A stretch of 9,808 nucleotides of DNA from Planctomycetota bacterium (GTDB lineage Bacteria; Planctomycetota; B15-G4; JADJEK01), in the NCBI GenBank assembly GCA_016795255.1, contig JAEUIB010000756.1, positions 1-9,808 of the forward strand, read 5' to 3'. The translations under genes were made by a program, and so were the position numbers. The notes under the pieces are model-generated. The model worked only from the letters and a program-made list of their open reading frames with translations, did no database searches and was not told where the DNA came from. The first letter of the stretch is position 1; every line of letters starts with the position of its first letter. Below, piece by piece: positions 1 to 7,795 of the stretch.

Positions 1-942
1 CCACGTCACGCGGCCGCGCGACGGGCGCACCGCGCCGGCGACGAGTTCGAACAGCGCGCGTTGTCCATTGCCGGCGACGCCGCCGATTCCGACGACCTCG
101 CCGGCCGCGACGGTCAGCGACGCGTCGACGAGCGCGCTCGCTCCGGTGTCCGCATCGACGTGATCGAGCGCGAACGACGTCGCGTCGCGAGCCGCCCGCG
201 GCGGCGCAGCCGATCGCGGCAGCTCCCCGACCATCGCATGGGCCAAACGCGACGCGTCGAACTCACCGGCCCGCGCGGTCGCGACGACGCGCCCGCGCCG
301 CAACACGGTCACGCGATCGGCGCACTCGACGACTTCCGCGAGGCGATGCGTGATCAAGACGACGGCCGCACCGGCGGCGGCGAGCCTGCGCATCGTCGAC
401 AACAGCGCGGCCGCTTCCGTCGGCGTCAGCACGGCCGTCGGTTCGTCGAACAGCACAATGCGCGGCGCCGCCGCCAGCACTCCGATGAGCTCGACACGCT
501 GCCGTTCGCCGACCGACAAGTCCGCGACCAACGTGTCCGGATCGGGCAACGGCAGGCCACACCGAGCCGCGTCGTCACGCGCGCGCGCGACGACGTCGCG
601 CCGCGACAACCACCGACGCCCATCCGCACGCGCGAGCTCGAGGTTCTCGGCGATCGTCAGTTCGCGGATCAGCGCGTCGTGCTGGTGCACGAGCCCGACG
701 CCGCGCGATCGCGCGGCGGCCGGCGAGCGCGGCGAGAACGGCGCACCGTCCAACGCCATCCGGCCGGAGTCCGCGTCGATCAGTCCGGCGACGATCGAGA
801 CCAGCGTCGACTTGCCGGCGCCGTTCTCGCCGAGCGGCGCGTGGATCTCGCCGGCGTTCACGTGCAGCGAAACGGCGTCCAGCGCGGCCTGCGCCGCGCC
901 CGGATAGCGTTTGACGACGGAGTCGAGCGTCAGCAAGGACAT
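1..942 (-). CDS. ABC importer ATP-binding protein, sugar/nucleoside (NupO/YufO-like) type, 3' part cut by window edge
   Basis: Cytoplasmic ATPase of a BMP-type (nucleoside/simple sugar) ABC importer; such subunits carry two ATPase halves in one chain of about 500 residues, and 314 are visible here. The first half is complete: Walker A GENGAGKST at residues 38-46, Q-loop glutamine 87, signature LSVGERQRVE at 142-151, Walker B IVLFDEP at 162-168, and switch histidine 199 in LITHR. A second half begins near 256; its Walker A position reads GVAGNGQR (288-295) and lacks the Lys-Ser/Thr pair. This degenerate second P-loop with a GNGQ core is what NupO/YufO-like proteins have, so I prefer that family over the ribose RbsA type. 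The start at 942 follows GGAG at 948-951, five bases upstream. It lies 52 bases after the hutU stop on the same strand, so co-transcription is likely. Permease and binding-protein genes would be expected beyond base 1. The substrate cannot be read from this subunit. Confidence 0.92.
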   Translation of the reverse strand, partial: MSLLTLDSVVKRYPGAAQAALDAVSLHVNAGEIHAPLGENGAGKSTLVSIVAGLIDADSGRMALDGAPFSPRSPAAARSRGVGLVHQHDALIRELTIAENLELARADGRRWLSRRDVVARARDDAARCGLPLPDPDTLVADLSVGERQRVELIGVLAAAPRIVLFDEPTAVLTPTEAAALLSTMRRLAAAGAAVVLITHRLAEVVECADRVTVLRRGRVVATARAGEFDASRLAHAMVGELPRSAAPPRAARDATSFALDHVDADTGASALVDASLTVAAGEVVGIGGVAGNGQRALFELVAGAVRPSRGRVTW

Positions 943-964
943 CGCCGCTCCGTCGGACGCGGTC

Positions 965-979
965 GCACGCGCTGCGTGC
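965..979 (-). other. Small hairpin between hutU and the ABC ATPase gene
   Basis: A perfect 6-bp inverted repeat (GCACGC / GCGTGC with a 3-base loop) sits 15 bases after the hutU stop codon, inside the 52-base gap before the ABC ATPase start. It has no T-tract and is short, so it is at best a weak attenuator or RNA processing stem, and it may be chance in such GC-rich DNA. Confidence 0.25.
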
Positions 980-994
980 TCCCGGCCTCTGAGT

Positions 995-2647
<1,653 letters not shown>

Positions 2648-2656
2648 CGTCCAAGA

Positions 2657-2662
2657 CCTCCT
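2657..2662 (-). promoter_or_regulatory. Ribosome binding site of hutU
   Basis: A perfect AGGAGG on the minus strand, nine bases before ATG 2647. It decides the start in favour of the 550-residue form over the longer open frame, whose extra 120 residues are basic, low-complexity and unlike any urocanase. Confidence 0.85.
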
Positions 2663-2714
2663 GTCGAGAACGCGGCATTGGAGAGACAGGACCGGCCGAT
2701 TGCGAGCCCTTGGC

Positions 2715-2747
2715 GGCGCCGCCGACGCAGCTCGCGCCGGCGGCGCC
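2715..2747. other. GC-rich hairpin in the divergent gap, within the likely hutU leader
   Basis: A perfect 10-bp inverted repeat (GGCGCCGCCG at 2715-2724, CGGCGGCGCC at 2738-2747) encloses a 13-base loop, 68 bases upstream of the hutU start. A competing pairing exists: GCGAGC at 2702-2707 can pair with GCTCGC at 2730-2735, which would break the main stem. Two exclusive folds in a leader suggest an attenuator or operator, but all-G/C stems arise easily in DNA of this composition. I see no recognisable HutC or HutP site. Confidence 0.3.
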
Positions 2748-2824
2748 ACGAGCCTCAGCAGTCGCGAACGGCATCCCGGAACGCGACCCTCCGAGAAACG
2801 ACGACGCGCCGAGCCGACAGTCCG

Positions 2825-2853
2825 TTGACGCTCGCTGCGGCGAGCGACATCCT
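2825..2853 (+). promoter_or_regulatory. Possible promoter with dyad in the spacer, upstream of the YdeI-like gene
   Basis: TTGACG at 2825-2830 matches a sigma-70 -35 box; 17 bases later CATCCT (2848-2853) is a poor -10 (three of six). The spacer holds a perfect 7-bp dyad, CGCTCGC (2829-2835) and GCGAGCG (2840-2846) around a TGCG loop. A dyad there would suit a repressor operator. The weak -10 keeps this tentative. Confidence 0.25.
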
Positions 2854-2906
2854 TCCGACCGCCATCGATCCGACCGGTGGTGAGACGAGGCCTTGGAACG
2901 CCCGAC

Positions 2907-2916
2907 GGAGGAAGGA
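2907..2916 (+). promoter_or_regulatory. Ribosome binding site of the YdeI-like gene
   Basis: The purine-rich run GGAGGAAGGA ends six bases before ATG 2923. It selects ATG 2923 over the in-frame TTG at 2893, which would place this very Shine-Dalgarno sequence inside the coding region. Confidence 0.75.
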
Positions 2917-2922
2917 ACGACC

Positions 2923-3522
2923 ATGGTGAAGAAGGACGCCCGCGTGGATGCGTACATCGCGAAGGCCGCGGAGTTCGCTCGGCCGATCCTGATCGAGCTG
3001 CGCGCACGCGTGCACGCGAACTGCCCGGACGTGGTCGAGACCATCAAGTGGGGAATGCCCGCGTTCGAGTACTTGGGGCCGTTCGCCGGCATGGCGTCCT
3101 TCAAGAAGCACGCCGTGTTCATGTTCTGGAAGCACGACCTGATCCTGAAAGACGACGAGAAGGCGAAGGAAGCGATGGGCAGCTTCGGCTGCATCAAGGA
3201 GACGAAGGATCTCCCGACCAAGGCGCAGTTCGCGAAGTACCTGAAGCTCGCGATGGAGCTGAACGAGAACGGCGTGAAGGTCGAGCGCAAGAAGACGCGG
3301 CCCGCGACGCCGGTCGCGATGCACCCGGAGTTCAAGGCCGCGCTGGCACGGGACAAGAAGGCGAAGGCCGGCTTCGACGGGCTCGCCCCGGGACGACAGC
3401 GCGAGTACGTCGAGTGGATCGCCGAAGCGAAGAAGGACGAGACGCGCGCACGCCGACTCGAGCAAGCGATCGAGTGGCTCGCCGACGGGAAGCCGCGCAA
3501 TTGGAAGTACATGAACTGCTGA
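2923..3522 (+). CDS. DUF1801 / YdeI-OmpD-associated family protein
   Basis: A 199-residue soluble protein with no signal peptide or membrane segment. The N-terminal ~115 residues match the DUF1801 (YdhG-like) pattern: a helical start, then [19 protein letters not shown] (36-54) and strands with [14 protein letters not shown] (57-70). Residues ~130-190 match the C-terminal YdeI/OmpD-associated (OmdA) module: [19 protein letters not shown], then a helix with [20 protein letters not shown] and the closing [15 protein letters not shown]. Members are named for association with bacteriocin protection or OmpD in enterobacteria, but no biochemical activity is established, so I infer none here. About 16% of residues are lysine, high for such a GC-rich gene. 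It starts divergently from hutU and is followed by a same-strand secreted dehydrogenase after 214 bases; that gap and a promoter candidate suggest separate transcription. Confidence 0.86.
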   Translation: MVKKDARVDAYIAKAAEFARPILIELRARVHANCPDVVETIKWGMPAFEYLGPFAGMASFKKHAVFMFWKHDLILKDDEKAKEAMGSFGCIKETKDLPTKAQFAKYLKLAMELNENGVKVERKKTRPATPVAMHPEFKAALARDKKAKAGFDGLAPGRQREYVEWIAEAKKDETRARRLEQAIEWLADGKPRNWKYMNC

Positions 3523-3530
3523 GCGGCTGC

Positions 3531-3569
3531 GCCTTGCGGAGTGGCTGCTCCACAAACCAAGCGCAAGGC
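3531..3569 (+). terminator. Weak terminator-like hairpin after the YdeI-like gene
   Basis: GCCTTGCG (3531-3538) and CGCAAGGC (3562-3569) form a perfect 8-bp stem starting eight bases after the stop codon, with a 23-base loop that can itself pair GGAG with CTCC. There is no T-tract, so intrinsic termination is uncertain. Confidence 0.3.
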
Positions 3570-3667
3570 ACGAGTTCCGTTCGAAGTCCTCTTCGCAGTG
3601 CGCGGGGCGACGCGCCGGGTTCATCGTGCCGCGAGCGAGTCCTGATGCCGGCTTCTGCTCGACGCCA

Positions 3668-3696
3668 TTGACTTCGACCCGGTCGCGGGTCCCAAT
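3668..3696 (+). promoter_or_regulatory. Possible promoter with dyad in the spacer, upstream of the secreted dehydrogenase gene
   Basis: TTGACT at 3668-3673 resembles a -35 box; CCCAAT (3691-3696) after 17 bases is a weak -10. Between them GACCCG (3676-3681) and CGGGTC (3686-3691) form a perfect 6-bp dyad with a GTCG loop. The arrangement copies that seen upstream of the YdeI-like gene, although the dyad sequences differ. Confidence 0.22.
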
Positions 3697-3736
3697 GCCG
3701 CCCCCGACCTAGGCTTCGATTCGGCACTTCGCACCC

Positions 3737-6700
3737 ATGCTTCGCACCTGGCTCACGATCGCGGCACTCGCTGCGACCGCACCCGACGTGTCCGCGCAGG
3801 GCTCGTCACACGCGCTGCGTTTCTTCGGCACCGGGACGAATCAACAGGATCGCGTCCGCATCCCGATCGACGACGACGTCGCGGGCGCGGACGCGTCGTC
3901 GCCGTGCGACGTCGGCGCCGGCTCGTTCACGATCGAGTTCTGGCTGCGCGGGCAGGCGAGCGACAACCCGACGACGAATTGGGGCGGAGACGTCGAGCAG
4001 GCCAACGTCGACTGGATCCTCGGCAACATCGTCGTCGACCGGGACATCTGGGGACCGAGTTCGCGCGACTTCGGGATCTCGATCGCCGGCGGCTTCGTGC
4101 GCTTCGGCACCGGTCACGCCGACGTCGCGCCGCTGGACGGGGATCACACGCTCGAAGGCTCGACGAACGTCCTCGACGGCAATTGGCATCACGTCGCGTG
4201 CGTGCGCAATGCGGCGACGGGCGTCAAGTCGATCTACGTCGACGCGGTGCTCGACGTCGAGTCGGCGGCGAACGCGTCGCGCGACGACCTCAGCTATCCG
4301 AACGCGGGCGTCCCCGGCGCGCAGACGCCGTGGGGTCCGTACCTCGTGATCGGCGCCGAGAAGCACGACGCCGGTCCCGGCTATCCGTCGTTCTCCGGCC
4401 GCGTCGACGAACTGCGCCTCTGGAGCGTCGCGCGGAGTCGCGACGACGTCCTCGGCTCGTACCAGCGCGTCGTCGCCGCGGACACCCCGGGCCTCGTCGG
4501 CATGTTCCGCTTCGAAGAAGGAACCGGCACGGTCGTCGCCGACTCGAGCGCGGCTGCGAGTCCCGCCGGTCAGTTGATCGCCGGTCAGACCGGCAACGGC
4601 GAGTGGAGCGCGTGGGCTCTGAACACGTCGAACACGGCGCCGATCGGGCAAGGGCCCGTGCCGCCCGGCTTCACGCTGGAGACGATCGCGAGCGGGCTGA
4701 ACGAGCCGACCACGCTCGAGTTCCTGCCGGACGGCCGACTGCTGATCGGTGAGCGCGGCGGTCGCATCCTGATCGTCCAGAACGGGCAATTGCTGCCGAC
4801 TCCGCTCGCACAGCTCGCCGTCGACACCACGTTCGGCGAGCGCGGTCTGTCGGGCATGGCGGCCGATCCGGACTTCGCGAACACCGGTCATCTGTTCGTG
4901 TTCGCGACGTCGACCGAGCCGCGCGCGCAAGTCGTGCGCCTCGACGTCGTCGGCAACACGATCACTCCGCAGACGAGCGTCGTGATCTGGCAGCACCCAC
5001 AACTCGCGGGCACGTTCCATCACGGCGGCGACCTCCACTTCGCCGCCGACGGGACCTTGCTGATTTCGACCGGCGACCAGACGCAGAGCGCGACGTCGCA
5101 GAACCTCGCGAGCGCGAACGGCAAGATGCTGCGCGTCGCGAAGGACGGCTCGATCCCGACCGACAATCCGTTCGTCGGCACGCCGGGCGTGTTGCCCGAG
5201 ATCTGGGCGCACGGCCTGCGCAACCCGTTCCGCTTCTCCGTCGATCCGGTCGGCGGCGCGGTGTTGATCGGCGACGTCGGCGCGAACGGGCCGAACGCGA
5301 TCGAGGAACTCGATCTCGGCGTCAGCGGCGCGAACTACGGCTGGCCGGACCAGGAAGGCACCACGTGCCACATCGGTTCGTGCGCCGGGATGACGCCGCC
5401 GCTGTTCGCGTACATGCATTCGGATGCCGCGTACTCGATCGGGCAGACGCAGGGATGCATCGTCGTCGGCCCGGTGTATCGCGCGACCGCGTTCCCGCCG
5501 GAGTACCACGGCAACGTCTTCGTCGCCGATTACGCGAATCGGTGGATCCGACGGCTCGTGCGCGATCCGTCCGGAGCGGTGATCGCGGCGCCCGAGTTCA
5601 TGTTCGCGCCGACCGCCGGTCCCGTCGTCGATCTCGACGTCGGCCCCGACGGCGCGCTGTGGGTCCTCGACTACGGCTTGTCGTTCCCGACGGCGCAGGA
5701 CATCGGCGCGTTGCGGCGGATCGCATGGACCGGGACCGCAAACGTCGCACCGACGGCGTTCGCCAGCGTCGACCTCACGTCGGGAGCTGCGCCGCTGACC
5801 GTCCAGTTCTCGAGCGCGGGCAGCTTCGACGCCGACAACGGTCCGTCCCCGCTGACGTTCACGTGGGATTTCGGCGACGGCCAGACGTCGACCGCAGCGA
5901 ATCCGACGCACACGTATACGAACGCCGGGCCGTTCGTCGCGACGCTGACGCTCGGCGACGGTCTCGCGCAGACGACGGCGCCACCGCTGTCGATCACCGT
6001 CGGCAACGCGCCGATCGCGACGATCACGAGCCCGGCCGAGCACTCGCTGTATCGCGCGGGCGACGTCATCACGTTCACGGGAACCGGCACCGACGTCGAG
6101 GACGGCGCGCTGCCCGCCTCGGCGTTCACGTGGCAGGTCCAGCTCGTGCACGACGACCACGTCCATCCGTTCTTCGGCCCGATCACCGGCACGACGAGCG
6201 GTCAGTTCACGGTTCCCGCGACCGGACACACTCCCGAGGACTCGCACTACCGGATCCGCCTCGACGTGTTCGACTCGAACGGATTGAACGGCAGCATGAG
6301 CGTCGACCTCGAGCCGAGGCTCGCGACGTTGGTGTTCGACTCGGTGCCGCAGGGCGTCAGCTTCGCGATCGACGGCGAGCCGGCGCAGACGCCGCACGCG
6401 CTGACGAGCCTCGAGGCGTTCCAGCACGTCGTCGCGATGCCGGCCGCGGTGTCGATCGGATCGCAGGCATCGACGTTCGTCTGCTGGTCGGACGGCGGCG
6501 CGCGCGAGCACGGCGTCGTCACGCCGGCCGGCGGGCAGAACCTCACCGCGTACTTCGGCGTCGCGCCGCAGGGGACGATCGCCGCCTCCGTGCCCGCGGT
6601 CGTCCGCAACGCGAACTACATCTCGTCGGTCGGCACGTTGTTCTCGAACAACTTCGACCTGTTCGGAGTCTGCTTCGGCCGCGACGCCAGCGGGTACTCG

Positions 6701-7516
6701 CAAGTCGGGCTCGAGTTCCCGCTCGCGGTGCCGGCGCAGACCACGATCGTCAGCGCGCGGATCGACGCGATCGCGACGAACGACCAGTTCGGACAACCGC
6801 AGGCCGTGATCCGGGCGTTCGACCTCGCGTCGGCTCCGCAGTTCGCGAGCGGCGCCACTCCCCCGCTGACGTCGCTGCATCCGCTGACGACGGCGAGCGT
6901 CGGCTGGACTCCGCCGACGTTCGCGACCGGAGCGACGGTGTCGACGCCGGATCTGACCGCGATCGTGCAGGAGCTCGTCGATCGCCCGGATTGGAGCACC
7001 GGCAACTTCGTCGGCTTCGTCCTCGACGGTCAGTCGTCGGTCGGCGACGCGTGGCGCTGCGTCCGCAATTTCCAATCCGGCCAGGCACCGACGCTGCGCG
7101 TCACCTACGCGACGCAGACCAGCGCGACGTGTGCCCAGGCGTGCGGCTTCGCGAGCTACGGCGTCGGTTACAGCCCCGCGCATCACCTCGGCCTGCTCGG
7201 CTCCGGTCAGCCGACCGTCGGCGGCATGGTCTCGATCGGCGCGAGCGGTGTCGTCGCGCCGACGGTCGTGCTGTTCCTGGCGGCCCAGCCGGCGACGCTG
7301 CCGGTCGTCGGAGGAGCGCTGCTCGTCAACCCGGCGTCGTTGCTGGCGGTGGTCGGACTGCCGGTGTTCGACGGCCGCATCGACGTCCCGTTCTCGGTGC
7401 CGAGCGACCCCGCGCTCGCCGGATTCTCCGTCTACCTGCAGGCGGTCGCGCCCGACCCGCAGGAACTCGAGGGCTACGCGTTCTCGTCGGGCCTCGCGCT
7501 GACGATCTGCCCGTGA
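3737..7516 (+). CDS. Secreted mosaic protein: LamG, PQQ-type glucose/sorbosone dehydrogenase, PKD, DNRLRE-like and C-terminal domains
   Basis: A 1259-residue exported protein. Residues 1-20 are a signal peptide (hydrophobic core LTIAALAATAP, cleavage after VSA). Domains in order: LamG/concanavalin-like fold ~25-265 (FTIEFWLRG, HHVACVRN, GRVDELRLWSVARS); a six-bladed PQQ-type sugar dehydrogenase propeller ~310-665, with FLPDGRLLIGERGGRI, GERGLSGMAADPDF, FHHGGDLHFAADG (426-438), LRNPFRFSVDP (494-504) and ANYGWPDQEG (532-541); PKD ~670-757 (FTWDFGDGQTS, HTYTNAG); an Ig-like domain ~758-865 containing DDHVHPF, often found beside such propellers; a PEGA-like stretch ~866-945; a DNRLRE-like beta domain ~955-1125; and a Cys-containing tail ~1130-1259 ending TICP, probably a surface or sorting domain. 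The propeller family oxidises sugars using PQQ; substrate is unknown, and LamG suggests carbohydrate or surface binding. No Shine-Dalgarno precedes ATG 3737, yet an in-frame TAG at 3710 and the signal peptide fix this start. Confidence 0.92.
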   Translation: MLRTWLTIAALAATAPDVSAQGSSHALRFFGTGTNQQDRVRIPIDDDVAGADASSPCDVGAGSFTIEFWLRGQASDNPTTNWGGDVEQANVDWILGNIVVDRDIWGPSSRDFGISIAGGFVRFGTGHADVAPLDGDHTLEGSTNVLDGNWHHVACVRNAATGVKSIYVDAVLDVESAANASRDDLSYPNAGVPGAQTPWGPYLVIGAEKHDAGPGYPSFSGRVDELRLWSVARSRDDVLGSYQRVVAADTPGLVGMFRFEEGTGTVVADSSAAASPAGQLIAGQTGNGEWSAWALNTSNTAPIGQGPVPPGFTLETIASGLNEPTTLEFLPDGRLLIGERGGRILIVQNGQLLPTPLAQLAVDTTFGERGLSGMAADPDFANTGHLFVFATSTEPRAQVVRLDVVGNTITPQTSVVIWQHPQLAGTFHHGGDLHFAADGTLLISTGDQTQSATSQNLASANGKMLRVAKDGSIPTDNPFVGTPGVLPEIWAHGLRNPFRFSVDPVGGAVLIGDVGANGPNAIEELDLGVSGANYGWPDQEGTTCHIGSCAGMTPPLFAYMHSDAAYSIGQTQGCIVVGPVYRATAFPPEYHGNVFVADYANRWIRRLVRDPSGAVIAAPEFMFAPTAGPVVDLDVGPDGALWVLDYGLSFPTAQDIGALRRIAWTGTANVAPTAFASVDLTSGAAPLTVQFSSAGSFDADNGPSPLTFTWDFGDGQTSTAANPTHTYTNAGPFVATLTLGDGLAQTTAPPLSITVGNAPIATITSPAEHSLYRAGDVITFTGTGTDVEDGALPASAFTWQVQLVHDDHVHPFFGPITGTTSGQFTVPATGHTPEDSHYRIRLDVFDSNGLNGSMSVDLEPRLATLVFDSVPQGVSFAIDGEPAQTPHALTSLEAFQHVVAMPAAVSIGSQASTFVCWSDGGAREHGVVTPAGGQNLTAYFGVAPQGTIAASVPAVVRNANYISSVGTLFSNNFDLFGVCFGRDASGYSQVGLEFPLAVPAQTTIVSARIDAIATNDQFGQPQAVIRAFDLASAPQFASGATPPLTSLHPLTTASVGWTPPTFATGATVSTPDLTAIVQELVDRPDWSTGNFVGFVLDGQSSVGDAWRCVRNFQSGQAPTLRVTYATQTSATCAQACGFASYGVGYSPAHHLGLLGSGQPTVGGMVSIGASGVVAPTVVLFLAAQPATLPVVGGALLVNPASLLAVVGLPVFDGRIDVPFSVPSDPALAGFSVYLQAVAPDPQELEGYAFSSGLALTICP

Positions 7517-7539
7517 GCGATCGTCGCCCGTGACGAAAT

Positions 7540-7573
7540 GAGCCCTCCGCGCGCGCCAGCGCACGGAGGGCTC
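7540..7573 (+). terminator. Strong hairpin after the secreted dehydrogenase gene
   Basis: GAGCCCTCCG (7540-7549) pairs perfectly with CGGAGGGCTC (7564-7573). After one C/A mismatch the stem continues with four more pairs (7551-7554 with 7559-7562) and a GCCA loop. It begins 23 bases after the stop codon, the usual terminator position, though no T-run follows. It is the best candidate for the 3' end of the long plus-strand gene. Confidence 0.65.
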
Positions 7574-7576
7574 GGA

Positions 7577-7618
7577 GGCCGTGAAGAGATTGGGGGCCGC
7601 CCCAATTTCTTCACGGCC
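7577..7618 (+). terminator. 19-bp hairpin in the convergent gap
   Basis: Positions 7577-7595 pair with 7600-7618 around a GCCG loop: 18 Watson-Crick pairs and one G-T pair (7588 with 7607). The stem starts GGCCGTGAAGA and ends TTCTTCACGGCC. On a plus-strand transcript the odd pair is an allowed G-U; on the minus strand it is a C-A mismatch, so the fold slightly favours plus-strand RNA. It lies only three bases after the previous hairpin, giving a tandem pair. It could be a second terminator, a 3'-end stabiliser or a palindromic repeat unit. Confidence 0.6.
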
Positions 7619-7623
7619 GAACC

Positions 7624-7732
7624 CACAAGGTGTCCGAGGCGGCGGCAGCCGCCGTACCCACGGACGAATCGGCCATGCTCGCCGCGGTCGTCCGTGAATT
7701 CGGCGACTACCGTCGCCGAGCAACACCTGGTG
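7624..7732 (+). ncRNA. Candidate structured RNA, four-way junction with three arms
   Basis: This is a fold drawn by hand, not a recognised RNA family. P1 closes the element: CAC and AGGTGT (7624-7626, 7628-7633) pair with ACACCT and GTG (7723-7728, 7730-7732), with one A-G mismatch. Inside are three adjacent arms: P2 at 7640-7654 (6 bp, CAG loop); P3 at 7659-7696 (CACGGACGA with TCGTCCGTG, 9 bp, then an internal loop and a 4-bp CGGC/GCCG tip with a 7-base loop); P4 at 7700-7719 (TCGGCGAC with GTCGCCGA, 8 bp, TACC loop). Single-stranded joints are 6, 4, 3 and 3 bases. It lacks the T-loop and anticodon features of a tRNA. A tight hairpin follows at 7738-7772, which could end a transcript. Chance folding of GC-rich DNA or a palindromic repeat element are the alternatives. 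Confidence 0.3.
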
Positions 7733-7737
7733 AGGCC

Positions 7738-7772
7738 GAGAACGTGAATCAATCGGATTGATTCACGTTCTC
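7738..7772. terminator. Near-perfect palindrome, probable bidirectional terminator or repeat element
   Basis: Seventeen bases (7738-7754) are the exact reverse complement of 7756-7772, around a single central G at 7755. As RNA this gives a 16-bp stem with a CGG loop on the plus strand. The arms (GAGAACGTGAATCAATC) are about 40% GC, far below their surroundings. It ends 23 bases before the stop codon of the beta-helix gene, so it is well placed to end that minus-strand transcript, and its symmetry allows action in both directions. A recognition site for a DNA-binding protein or the relic of a palindromic mobile element is also possible. Confidence 0.6.
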
Positions 7773-7795
7773 TCGGAAGTCCCGGTCGGGCGGGA

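Noticed and set aside
3806..7726. Antisense reading frame of 1306 codons opposite the secreted dehydrogenase gene
   Set aside because: Its product is dominated by Arg, Ala and Asp without domains, no ribosome binding site was found, and it mirrors a gene with clear domains. Long open antisense frames are expected when third positions are almost always G or C.
7624..7732. tRNA gene, because of the cloverleaf-like layout
   Set aside because: No TTCGA-type T-loop, no D-loop GG, arm lengths are wrong and there is no CCA-ready acceptor.
7630..7761. Possible 43-residue plus-strand ORF starting with GTG (VSEAAAAAVPTDESAM...)
   Set aside because: No ribosome binding site, the stop lies inside the palindrome at 7738-7772, and the whole stretch is explained by stems. 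Kept only as an alternative to the RNA reading.
7738..7772. Integron attC site
   Set aside because: The palindrome has AAC and GTT near its ends, but the flanking bases do not fit the RYYYAAC/GTTRRRY core sites, it is too symmetric, and no integrase or cassette array is present.
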